Notes: generated by a model not told the origin, from the sequence alone. A stretch of 7,029 bases of DNA from JAPXSY01 sp034003585 (GCA_034003585.1 JAVEYH010000151.1:1-7029); one strand, 5' to 3'. Counted from the first letter of the stretch, positions 1-6,896 are shown. Translations and numbers: made by a program.

Positions 1-2
1 CC

Positions 3-428
3 CGCTACAGTCTGCTCGACCGCGCCATCGAACGCGCGTTGCTGCCGTATTGCCGCGCGCGGGATCTGGCCGTGCTGGTCTATTCGCCGCTCGAGCAGGG
101 ACTGCTCACCGGGAAGATCGGCATGGAGACCTCGTTTGACCCGGAGGCGTTCCGGAACCGGCTTCCCTGGTTTGCCCCGGAAAAACGGCGCAAGGTGTTG
201 GATATGCTGGACGGATGGCATGACCTGACCGTCAAATACGCCTGTACCCTGTCGCAACTGGTTATCGGCTGGACCCTCTCCCAGCCCGGGGTGACGGCTG
301 CCTTGTGCGGGGCGCGCCGGGCGGCGAACGCTGTGGAGAACGCGAAGGCGGGCGATCTGCTTCTGGAGGAGGCGGACCGGGAACGGATGCGGCGGGATGC
401 CGAGGCGCTCGCGCCATCGGCGCCCTGA
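3..428 (+). CDS. Aldo/keto reductase, C-terminal part (5' end outside window)
   Basis: The reading frame is open from base 3 to a TGA at 426-428, giving the last 141 residues of a protein whose family is usually about 310-340 residues, so roughly half is missing at the window edge. It begins RYSLLDRAIERALLPYCRAR and continues with YSPLEQGLLTGK, the typical late-barrel segment of NAD(P)H-dependent aldo/keto reductases. Near the end, GARRAANAVENA fits the family motif (G-x-R-x5-x-E-N) that contacts the adenosine phosphate of NADPH. The catalytic Asp/Tyr/Lys/His residues lie upstream and cannot be checked. These are cytosolic oxidoreductases acting on carbonyl groups of sugars, aldehydes or ketones; the substrate cannot be told here. 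The stop is 23 bases before the next gene on the same strand, so the two are probably cotranscribed. Confidence 0.9.
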   Translation, partial: RYSLLDRAIERALLPYCRARDLAVLVYSPLEQGLLTGKIGMETSFDPEAFRNRLPWFAPEKRRKVLDMLDGWHDLTVKYACTLSQLVIGWTLSQPGVTAALCGARRAANAVENAKAGDLLLEEADRERMRRDAEALAPSAP

Positions 429-451
429 GGCGAGGCACGCGGCAGTCCAAT

Positions 452-3400
452 ATGACACACCTTCGGATTCTGGTTCTTCTGACGCTCTGCGCGGCGGGTT
501 CGGTGACGGGCGCGCAACCGGAGCATTCCGTCACGCGGAGCCGTCTGGCCCGGATCGATCCCGGGGCCGTGCGCCTTGCGCTGGAAGACATGGCGGCGCG
601 CTGGCCGGACCGGTGCGGCCCGACGAACCGCGCGTGGTGCGCGGCGCTCGGCGAACAGCGCGACGCGCTCTTGCGGCGTCTCGATGCCCGGGACCCCGTT
701 GCGGTTGCGGAGGCCGATACGCTGGTGCGTCAGGTCCGCGATGCCCTGCTGGCCAATCCGCTGCTGGATGCCGGACGCTTTCTGCTGGTGCGCCGCGGCG
801 CGAACAACCTGGCCTTGCCCCAAAACTGGCAGCAGCAGCGTGACGTCAAGCGCAAAGGCCTCACCAACGAGATCGCTGTCCTGACGGATCTTCGCGGTGC
901 GCCGGTGTTGACCCCGTTGCACCGTGCTGAACCGGGCACCTATGTCGGCGATCTGCAGCTCCACTGGGACGCGCGGCGCCTGATGTTTACGGGGGAGAAC
1001 GGGAAGGGGCTGCACCGCGTCTACGAACTTGACCTTGCCGCACCGTCTCATCCCAAGATGTTCCCCTTCATTCCGGACGACGATGTCGACAACTACGCCG
1101 GATGCTGGCTGGCGGATGACTCGGTGCTCTTCCTCTCGAACGCCACGATGATCGGCGTGCCCTGCGTGGTCGGCTCATCGTATGTCGCCGCGCTCTACCG
1201 CTGGATGCCGGGAGACGGCACGATCCGGCGCCTGACCTTTGATCAGGACCACAACTGGTGCCCGTCGCTCATGCCGGACGGCCGGGTGATGTATCTGCGC
1301 TGGGAGTACAGCGGGATCGTGCACTATGTCTCGCGCCTGCTGTTCACTATGAACCCCGACGGGACCGGGCAGCGCGAACTGTACGGCAGCAACAGCTACT
1401 GGCCCAACGCGCTCTTCTACGCGCGTCCGGTCCCGGGGGACCCGCACCGCTTCACCGCAATCGTGTCGGGCCATCACGGTGTGCCGCGCATGGGGGAACT
1501 CGTGCTGTTCGATCCCACACGCGGGCGCCGCGAGACGCAGGGTGTGGTGCAGCGCATCCCCGGCCGGGGCAAGCCCGTGGAGAATCTCGTGCGGGACAAC
1601 CTGGTGGACGCCTCCTGGCCCAAGTTCCTGCACCCGTGGCCGTTGGGGGGGGGGTACCTTCTCACGGCCTGCAAACCGGAGCCGGAAGCCTTGTGGGGCC
1701 TGTATCTCGCCGACACGTTTGACAATCTGACCCTGATCCATGAGGAGCCGGGCGCGGCCCTGTTCGAGCCCATGCCGCTCGAACCCCGTCCGCGTCCGGT
1801 CCACCTGCCCGATCTCAAGCCATCCGGCACCGCGGCCGGCCGCGTCAAAATCACGGATCTGTACCAGGGGCCGGGCCTCGCGGGCGTGCCGCGCGGCACC
1901 GTCACGTCGCTGCGGCTGATGACCTACTCCTTCGCCTATCGCGGCATGGGCTCTGAGACCGACCGTGTCGGGTTCGACGGGCCGTGGGATGTGGTGCGTA
2001 TTCTGGGCACCGTGCCTGTGGAGCCGGACGGGTCGGCCTACTTCGAGGTGCCGGCCAACACCCCGGTCTCGATCCAGCCGCTGGACGCGCAGGGCCGCGC
2101 CATACAACTGATGCGGAGCTGGCTGACGGTCATGCCGGGCGAACTCCAATCCTGCTCCGGTTGTCACGAGCCGCAGAACAGCAGCGCCGGCCCGCCGCGC
2201 CGGATGCTGGCGATGAACCGTCCGCCTTCGCCCATCCGGCCCTGGTACGGGCCGGAGCGCGGCGTCTCGTTCAACCGCGAGGTGCAGCCGGTGCTCGACC
2301 GTTATTGCGTGCGGTGCCACGACGGCACCGGCGGCCGTCCCGATTTCACGCGCAGGCCGGGCGTGCCGATCAAGACCCGTGAGGTCTATTACATCAACGC
2401 CAACAACCTGTTTCCGCCCGCTTATTTGGCGCTCTGCGCGTACATCCGCGGTCAGACGCAGGAGGGGGACAACCGTCTGCAGCCGCCCTGCAATTTCCAC
2501 GTTTCCACTACGGAGCTGTTTCAGATCCTGGAGGCCGGCCATCACGGCGTGCGGCTGGACAGCGAGGCCTGGGACCGGCTGACAACCTGGATCGACATGA
2601 ACCGTCCGAATCACGGCACGTGGACCGAGAATGTCGGCGCATCGCGCATGAAGGACCTGGCCGCGCGCCGCAGCGAGATGCAGCGCCGGTATGCCGGGAT
2701 CGCCGAGGACCATGAGAAGACCTTCGGTACGGCCGTGCTGGGCGTGCCCGCGTGTCCGTCCGATCCGGCCCCGCCTCCCGCCAACCCGGCGCCGCAGGTT
2801 GCGGGTTGGCCTTTCGGCGAGGCGGAAGCCCGCGCGAAGCAGCGGGCGCCCGGAACGTTCACGCGCGCGCTCGAGCTCGGGGGCGGTGTCACGCTCGCGC
2901 TGGTGCGGGTTCCGTCCGGCGCGTATGTCACCGCGGACGGCCGTGCCGTCACGATCCGCCGTCCGTTCTGGATCGGCGCGGAGGAGGTGACGAACGGGCA
3001 GTACGCGCGCTTCGATCCCGGGCACGACAGCTTCATGGAGCGCGGCGAGTACATGCAGTTCACCCCGGAAGAGCGTGGTTATCCGCTCAACACGCCGACC
3101 CAACCCGTGTGCCGCGTCTCGTGCGATGCGGCGCAGGCTTTCTGCCGCTTCGTTTCGGAACAATGCGGCGGTCGGGCGCGCCTGCCCTCCGGCGACGAGT
3201 GGGAGTGGGCCGCGCGCGCCGGCGCCGCCACGCCCATGGCGTACGGCGGGATCGGGGACGATTTCTCGCGTCACGCGAATCTGGCGGACGCCGTGTTCCG
3301 CAAAATGGAGCGGCTGCGCGCCAATCTGCCGGGCGCGGCGATCCCGGCCTGGCGTCCCGCGGTCACCAACGTGTCGGACGGATTCCGGGTCTCGGCCCCG

Positions 3401-3613
3401 GTGGGGTGCTTTGCGGCCAACGCCTGGGGTTTGCGCGATGTGCACGGCAACGTGTGGGAATGGACCGCGGACCGCTTGCCGGACGGGCGCGCCGTGGCGC
3501 GCGGCGGGTCGTGGTGGAAGCGGCCCCGGTATGCCGCGCTGGACGCGCGGCTGCCCTACGCCTCGTGGCAGCAGGTGTACGATGTCGGATTCCGAATCCT
3601 GATGGAGGAGTGA
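452..3613 (+). CDS. Exported HzsA-like diheme protein with C-terminal FGE/SUMF1-like domain
   Basis: The product has 1053 residues. ATG at 452 is chosen, although the frame is open further upstream, because it begins a clear signal peptide (MTHLRILVLLTLCAAGSVTG, cleavage near residue 21) and avoids overlap with the preceding gene. The ribosome site is weak (GAGG at 426-439). Residues about 110-460 form a propeller-like region resembling the hydrazine synthase alpha subunit, with GVPCVVG (C238), DHNWCPSLMPDGRVMYLRW (H267) and SGHHGVP (340-346). Two c-type heme sites follow: CSGCH (568-572) and CVRCH (619-623). The second sits in VSFNREVQPVLDRYCVRCH, typical of planctomycete cytochromes. DMNRPNHGTW (715-724) is also typical of HzsA-like proteins. 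A proline-rich linker (about 766-790) leads to an FGE-like fold (about 815-1051) with LPSGDEWEWAARAG, HGNVWEWTAD, RGGSWW and VGFRI. The cysteines needed for FGE catalysis are absent. The protein should act outside the cytoplasm, with hemes attached there. Function is unknown: electron transfer, oxidation or ligand binding are possible. The domain assignment is firm; the role is not. Confidence 0.88.
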   Translation: MTHLRILVLLTLCAAGSVTGAQPEHSVTRSRLARIDPGAVRLALEDMAARWPDRCGPTNRAWCAALGEQRDALLRRLDARDPVAVAEADTLVRQVRDALLANPLLDAGRFLLVRRGANNLALPQNWQQQRDVKRKGLTNEIAVLTDLRGAPVLTPLHRAEPGTYVGDLQLHWDARRLMFTGENGKGLHRVYELDLAAPSHPKMFPFIPDDDVDNYAGCWLADDSVLFLSNATMIGVPCVVGSSYVAALYRWMPGDGTIRRLTFDQDHNWCPSLMPDGRVMYLRWEYSGIVHYVSRLLFTMNPDGTGQRELYGSNSYWPNALFYARPVPGDPHRFTAIVSGHHGVPRMGELVLFDPTRGRRETQGVVQRIPGRGKPVENLVRDNLVDASWPKFLHPWPLGGGYLLTACKPEPEALWGLYLADTFDNLTLIHEEPGAALFEPMPLEPRPRPVHLPDLKPSGTAAGRVKITDLYQGPGLAGVPRGTVTSLRLMTYSFAYRGMGSETDRVGFDGPWDVVRILGTVPVEPDGSAYFEVPANTPVSIQPLDAQGRAIQLMRSWLTVMPGELQSCSGCHEPQNSSAGPPRRMLAMNRPPSPIRPWYGPERGVSFNREVQPVLDRYCVRCHDGTGGRPDFTRRPGVPIKTREVYYINANNLFPPAYLALCAYIRGQTQEGDNRLQPPCNFHVSTTELFQILEAGHHGVRLDSEAWDRLTTWIDMNRPNHGTWTENVGASRMKDLAARRSEMQRRYAGIAEDHEKTFGTAVLGVPACPSDPAPPPANPAPQVAGWPFGEAEARAKQRAPGTFTRALELGGGVTLALVRVPSGAYVTADGRAVTIRRPFWIGAEEVTNGQYARFDPGHDSFMERGEYMQFTPEERGYPLNTPTQPVCRVSCDAAQAFCRFVSEQCGGRARLPSGDEWEWAARAGAATPMAYGGIGDDFSRHANLADAVFRKMERLRANLPGAAIPAWRPAVTNVSDGFRVSAPVGCFAANAWGLRDVHGNVWEWTADRLPDGRAVARGGSWWKRPRYAALDARLPYASWQQVYDVGFRILMEE
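2153..2320 (+). other. Pair of CXXCH heme c attachment sites within the HzsA-like gene
   Basis: Bases 2153-2167 encode CSGCH (residues 568-572) and bases 2306-2320 encode CVRCH (residues 619-623). Both match the covalent heme c consensus CXXCH, and the exported location required by cytochrome c maturation is consistent with the signal peptide. The sites are 51 residues apart. Confidence 0.85.
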
Positions 3614-3627
3614 TTCGTGTGCGTGCC

Positions 3628-3632
3628 GGGAG
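3628..3632 (+). promoter_or_regulatory. Ribosome binding site of the RluD-like gene
   Basis: GGGAG lies six bases before the ATG at 3639, followed by AAGG closer in. It supports this start over other candidates. The whole gap after the previous stop is only 25 bases, leaving little room for a separate promoter. Confidence 0.65.
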
Positions 3633-3638
3633 AAGGTC

Positions 3639-4604
3639 ATGAATGCCGATCGCGGGGAGCGTGAATCGACGGGGGCCGGTGAGGAGAAATCACGGGTGCT
3701 CTCCGTGCCTGTGCCCGCTGATGCCGGGGGACGCGCGGATGCGTGGCTGGCGTCACGGGTGCCGGACCTCTCCCGCGCCCGCCTGCAGGCGCTGATCCGC
3801 GAGGGCCGGGTGACCTGTGGCGGGGTGGCGGTCAAGGCGAACGCCCGTCCGCAACCCGGCAGCGTGATCACCATCAGTCTGCCCGAACCGGTCGCGGCCG
3901 AGCCCGCGCCCGAGGCGATCCCGCTCGACACGGTCTATGAGGACCGCGATTGTCTGGTGATCAACAAACCCGCCGGACTCGTGGTCCATCCGGCGCCCGG
4001 CCATGCGGCGGGAACCCTGGTGAACGCGCTGCTGCATCACTGCCGCGATCTGGGCGGGGTGGGGGGCGTGCAGCGGCCCGGCATCGTGCACCGTCTGGAC
4101 AAGGACACCTCTGGCCTCATGGTGGTGGCCAAACACGATGCGGCCATGGCCGGCCTGGTGCGGTTGTTCCAGACGGGAGGCATCCGCAAAGAGTATCTGA
4201 CCCTGGTGCACGGCGCGCCGCCGCAGGCTTCCGGCACGCTCCGGACGCGGATCGGGCGTCATCCCGTGCACCGAAAGAAAATGGCGGTGGTGAGCGCCGG
4301 CGGCAAAGAGGCGGTGACGCACTATGCGGTCGAAAAGCGGTTGGGCGAACTCTCCCTGGTGCGCTGCCGCATCGAAACCGGCCGCACGCACCAGATCCGC
4401 GTGCACATGCAGTCGCTCGGCTGTCCGGTGGCGGGGGATGCCCTGTACGGGAAGCCCGCGGCGGACAAGCGGCTGCCGCATGTGCCCCTCCGTCAACTGT
4501 TGCACGCCGCGCGCCTGGCGTTCGCGCATCCCGTCACGGGGGTGCCGTTGGATTTTGTCGCGCCGTTGCCGGAGGATTTCCTGCCGTTTCTTGCCCCACC
4601 GTGA
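3639..4604 (+). CDS. rluD: RluA/RluD family 23S rRNA pseudouridine synthase
   Basis: The 321-residue product isomerises uridine to pseudouridine in RNA in the cytoplasm. An N-terminal S4 RNA-binding domain is seen at about residues 29-80 (GRADAWLASRVPDLSRARLQ, then IREGRVTCGG). The catalytic domain shows INKPAGLVVHP (108-118), the family signature HRLDKDTSGL (151-160) with catalytic Asp154, RIGRHPVHRKKM (204-215) and ETGRTHQIRVHM (246-257). Length and order match RluD, which modifies helix 69 of 23S rRNA in Escherichia coli, but RluC or another RluA-family specificity cannot be excluded, so the symbol is provisional. The gene starts 25 bases after the HzsA-like gene and is probably read from the same transcript. 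It is followed by a probable terminator. The first 20 residues are charged, poorly conserved tail. Confidence 0.93.
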   Translation: MNADRGERESTGAGEEKSRVLSVPVPADAGGRADAWLASRVPDLSRARLQALIREGRVTCGGVAVKANARPQPGSVITISLPEPVAAEPAPEAIPLDTVYEDRDCLVINKPAGLVVHPAPGHAAGTLVNALLHHCRDLGGVGGVQRPGIVHRLDKDTSGLMVVAKHDAAMAGLVRLFQTGGIRKEYLTLVHGAPPQASGTLRTRIGRHPVHRKKMAVVSAGGKEAVTHYAVEKRLGELSLVRCRIETGRTHQIRVHMQSLGCPVAGDALYGKPAADKRLPHVPLRQLLHAARLAFAHPVTGVPLDFVAPLPEDFLPFLAPP

Positions 4605-4638
4605 ATCGGGGCGGGAGCGTGGCGCGGTTGAACTTCTC

Positions 4639-4668
4639 CGGGAACGTCGTGACGTGTCCCGCCTTTTT
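4639..4668 (+). terminator. Probable intrinsic terminator after the RluD-like gene
   Basis: Bases 4639-4647 (CGGGAACGT) can pair with 4652-4661 (ACGTGTCCCG), with one bulged G at 4656 and a four-base loop. Two C bases and a run of five T (4664-4668) follow. This is the arrangement of a rho-independent terminator for plus-strand transcription. On the minus strand no T run follows the hairpin. The last two T bases overlap the stop codon of the convergent SGNH gene. Confidence 0.6.
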
Positions 4669-5476
4669 ATCTTGCCGGAGTACTCTTGCCGTAAAAGTCC
4701 GCCACGCTCGCGATCCAAAAATCCGCCATGCGGATATGCGCGGCGTAGGTGGGATGAACGCTGTCCCAACTCCAGTATTTCGGGTTCGGGTTCTCGGCGA
4801 GAAGCGAATCGAAGAGGTTCTGAAACCGCACGAACGGTGTGTGGTACTTCACGGACAACTCGGCCACACAATCCTGATACGTTCTGAATTCCGCCGCCTT
4901 GACCGGACCGGACGGCAACGACAGCCGGAACGGTTGGCAGAGGATGATCTTCAGTTTCGGATTCGCGGCCAAGGACTGTTCGATCAGGTTCGTGTAGTTC
5001 GACCTGAATGATTCGAGCGGAACTTTCACGGAGGAACCGAAATCATTGACGCCAACGAGGATGCTGAGCACATCGGGTTTGAGCATTGTGGTGTTCATCT
5101 TGAAGGCACCCAGAAAGCCGCGTTCCTTGAGGTCGATGCTGAGCCCCTCCGTCTTCCAGCGCTTGAGCATTTTCTCCGTCGTGTCGCCGCTGACCGCCCG
5201 GTTCGCGAACAGGATCTCCTTTTCCGGCTGGTAGCCGAGATAACGGTGGGCGACAACCGCCTGCCAGCCATGGCCGAGATAGTGATTGAGATCGCCGCCC
5301 CGTCCGCCGTGCGTGATCGAGTCTCCCTGGAACAGCACGACGCTGCGCGGCGCGAAGAGATCGGGCAGAGCCGGCTTCGCTGGCATGTTCACCGTTCTCG
5401 CCATCACGGGCCGCAGTCCCATCGCGGCGCCCGTAGCCCCCATCGCTCCAATGAAGCCTCGCCTCGTGATGTCCAT
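4667..5476 (-). CDS. Tat-exported SGNH/GDSL-family hydrolase (probable carbohydrate esterase)
   Basis: The 269-residue product begins MDITRRGFIGAMGATGAAMG, a twin-arginine signal, so it is probably exported folded. The SGNH blocks are all present. Block I is FQGDSITHGG with nucleophile Ser53; block II has Gly97 in AVSGDTT; block III is VGVND with Asn144; block V is DSVHPT with Asp238 and His241. The enzyme should therefore be a catalytically competent serine esterase. Related exported single-domain enzymes remove acetyl or similar groups from xylan, pectin or other glycans, but the substrate is not readable here. The start is supported by a strong AAGGAG seven bases upstream. The gene lies 202 bases downstream of the CE15-like gene on the same strand and could share its transcript or have its own promoter. 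Sampled rows suggest lower GC than the HzsA-like gene. Confidence 0.9.
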   Translation of the reverse strand: MDITRRGFIGAMGATGAAMGLRPVMARTVNMPAKPALPDLFAPRSVVLFQGDSITHGGRGGDLNHYLGHGWQAVVAHRYLGYQPEKEILFANRAVSGDTTEKMLKRWKTEGLSIDLKERGFLGAFKMNTTMLKPDVLSILVGVNDFGSSVKVPLESFRSNYTNLIEQSLAANPKLKIILCQPFRLSLPSGPVKAAEFRTYQDCVAELSVKYHTPFVRFQNLFDSLLAENPNPKYWSWDSVHPTYAAHIRMADFWIASVADFYGKSTPAR

Positions 5477-5483
5477 TCCCGTG

Positions 5484-5489
5484 CTCCTT
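5484..5489 (-). promoter_or_regulatory. Ribosome binding site of the SGNH hydrolase gene
   Basis: On the minus strand AAGGAG stands seven bases before the ATG (5476-5474). It is the strongest Shine-Dalgarno match in the window and fixes the start at the twin-arginine signal. Confidence 0.75.
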
Positions 5490-5614
5490 GACGTCTGTTT
5501 GATTGTTTCGTCTTTCCCTTTTGCGCCCCATAATGGCGTCTTGAGGCGGCGACGGCCGCGTGTATCCGATCGGCGAGATTACCGTGACGGAATGAAGGAA
5601 CGTTCACTCAGGCA

Positions 5615-5637
5615 CAGACAATTTATTGGGTTGTCTG
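5615..5637. repeat. Inverted repeat between the two esterase genes
   Basis: CAGACAA (5615-5621) and TTGTCTG (5631-5637) are perfect inverted arms of seven bases around a nine-base AT-richer spacer. The repeat lies about 40 bases beyond the stop of the CE15-like gene and about 140 bases before the start of the SGNH gene. It could be a regulator binding site or an mRNA hairpin. No T run follows on either strand, so it is not a standard intrinsic terminator. The rest of 5477-5678 shows no gene and no convincing promoter by eye. Confidence 0.5.
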
Positions 5638-5678
5638 CTTTGCGGCCCTGCACTTTCCGGATGCGGTCAATCAGGCGG

Positions 5679-6896
5679 TCACCTGTTTCCGCCGACCCTC
5701 CAACCGTGGCCGTCGGCGAAGTCGAGGTAGCATTCCCAGTCGTAACGCGTGATGTCGTGGAGGCCCGAACGCAAGTGGTAGCCCACGTTCCCGGCGTGGA
5801 GCGGATGGTCCGGTTTCGGGAACCCGTGTTCGACAAGACCGGACTTGCCGTACAGTTCCCACGCGGGGGAGGCGAGACGGGCGGACGCGAATTCGCCACG
5901 CGGTCCGGCCCAGGCGTCTTCGGTCGCGCTGGAGACGTAGAGGAGACGTGGCGCGAGGAGTGACAGGTACTGATGCTGGTCGAAAGGCATCGTCATGTCC
6001 TTGCCGATGTGTTCAGAGAAAGCGGGACAGAACCAGCGCGAGGCGGGCTGCATGATCTCTTTGATCGTTTCGGATCCCGGGCACCGCATGTGGTTGAGCT
6101 TCGCGCCGCCGCAGCCCGAACAGCAGGAGACGGCCATCGCGAAACGTTCGTCGGTGACGCCCGCGAGGAGCGCCGTTTTCCCGTTGCGGGAAAGCCCGAC
6201 CACGCCCACATGCTTCGCGTCGATGCCCGGCTGGGTCTCGATCCAGTCCATGATGCGGCTCGCGCCCCACGCCCACGCGGAGAGAATTCCCCACTCGTCC
6301 GGCCGGCGGGCCTTCATGCTCTTGGGCCCGTACGCCTGGAAGACTCCGCTCGTCGGCACGTCGGGAAACATGTGGAAGTCGGGCGTGAAATCGTAGTCGC
6401 ACGAGGCCAGCGCCGCATATCCCCGCGCTGTGATGTATTCGGCCGGAAGGTAATAGACCGGGCGCGGGCCGTCCAAATCGGCGGCGGTTTCCGCAGGCCG
6501 CGGCGAAACGTGGACGAATGCGGGGACGGGTTTGCCCGATTTTGGAATCCACGCCGCGAACGTGAAGGAGGCCGCGCCGCCGGGACCCGAATACGTGCCG
6601 CGGACGACCTTCTTGACCGCCTTGCCGCCGTACACCTCTTCGTCGGCCCCGAGCTGTTCGAACTTCAGATCCGCCGGACGCTCCACGGGCCGCACGCCAT
6701 ATTCCTCTTCGAGGAAGACCCGCAGGAGCTCGGGGCGGCGGATCTGTTCCCACTGTTCGCGGGTCGTCACGGCTTCACCGGCGGCGGTCTTCATCAGTTC
6801 GGGAACGTTCTGCGGCTCGTCCGGCTTTTTGAAATCGGCGAAGCCGATGGTTGAGACCGCGACTGCGGCCGCAGCGAGAAGCGTTTTGTTATTCAT
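5679..6896 (-). CDS. Exported CE15-like alpha/beta hydrolase (glucuronoyl-esterase-like)
   Basis: The 405-residue product starts with a Sec signal peptide (MNNKTLLAAAAVAVSTIGFA, cleavage probably after Ala20). The body matches bacterial CE15-type esterases: the nucleophile elbow GLSRNGK (234-240, Ser236), then SGCGGAKLN (260-268), FDQHQYLSLLAPRLLYVSS (305-323), TEDAWAGPRGEF (325-336) and YHLRSGLHDITRYDW (373-387), which carries the probable catalytic histidine (H380, or less likely H374). CE15 enzymes cleave esters of glucuronic acid, such as the 4-O-methylglucuronoyl links between xylan and lignin. Family members vary, and some act on other uronate or acetyl esters. The acid residue is probably Glu326 or Asp327, since the canonical Glu position after the nucleophile appears to be Cys259. 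The Shine-Dalgarno is weak (AGG five bases before the ATG). The neighbouring SGNH esterase suggests joint polysaccharide de-esterification. Confidence 0.87.
   Translation of the reverse strand: MNNKTLLAAAAVAVSTIGFADFKKPDEPQNVPELMKTAAGEAVTTREQWEQIRRPELLRVFLEEEYGVRPVERPADLKFEQLGADEEVYGGKAVKKVVRGTYSGPGGAASFTFAAWIPKSGKPVPAFVHVSPRPAETAADLDGPRPVYYLPAEYITARGYAALASCDYDFTPDFHMFPDVPTSGVFQAYGPKSMKARRPDEWGILSAWAWGASRIMDWIETQPGIDAKHVGVVGLSRNGKTALLAGVTDERFAMAVSCCSGCGGAKLNHMRCPGSETIKEIMQPASRWFCPAFSEHIGKDMTMPFDQHQYLSLLAPRLLYVSSATEDAWAGPRGEFASARLASPAWELYGKSGLVEHGFPKPDHPLHAGNVGYHLRSGLHDITRYDWECYLDFADGHGWRVGGNR

Noticed and set aside
305..451. Upstream extension of the HzsA-like gene to base 305
   Set aside because: It would overlap the end of the aldo/keto reductase gene and bury the signal peptide inside the protein.
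80..1051. Long minus-strand frame opposite the aldo/keto reductase and the start of the HzsA-like gene
   Set aside because: No recognisable motifs; it is antisense to two genes with clear motifs.
452..3613. Calling the large protein a hydrazine synthase subunit
   Set aside because: No beta/gamma subunit or other anammox gene is present, the first heme lacks the expected Tyr position, and the protein carries an extra FGE-like domain.
1175..3931. 918-codon open frame on the minus strand opposite the HzsA-like gene
   Set aside because: It is arginine/histidine-rich low-complexity shadow sequence typical of GC-rich antisense frames, and the plus strand has clear family motifs.
3753..4871. 372-codon minus-strand frame opposite the RluD-like gene
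   Set aside because: Covers the conserved HRLDKDTSGL region in antisense and has no domain of its own.
5404..5607. 67-codon minus-strand frame overlapping the start of the SGNH gene
   Set aside because: Basic, motif-free sequence in another frame of the SGNH gene; no sign of a real product.
5973..6854. 293-codon plus-strand frame opposite the CE15-like gene
   Set aside because: Shadow frame; the minus strand has a signal peptide and full esterase motifs.
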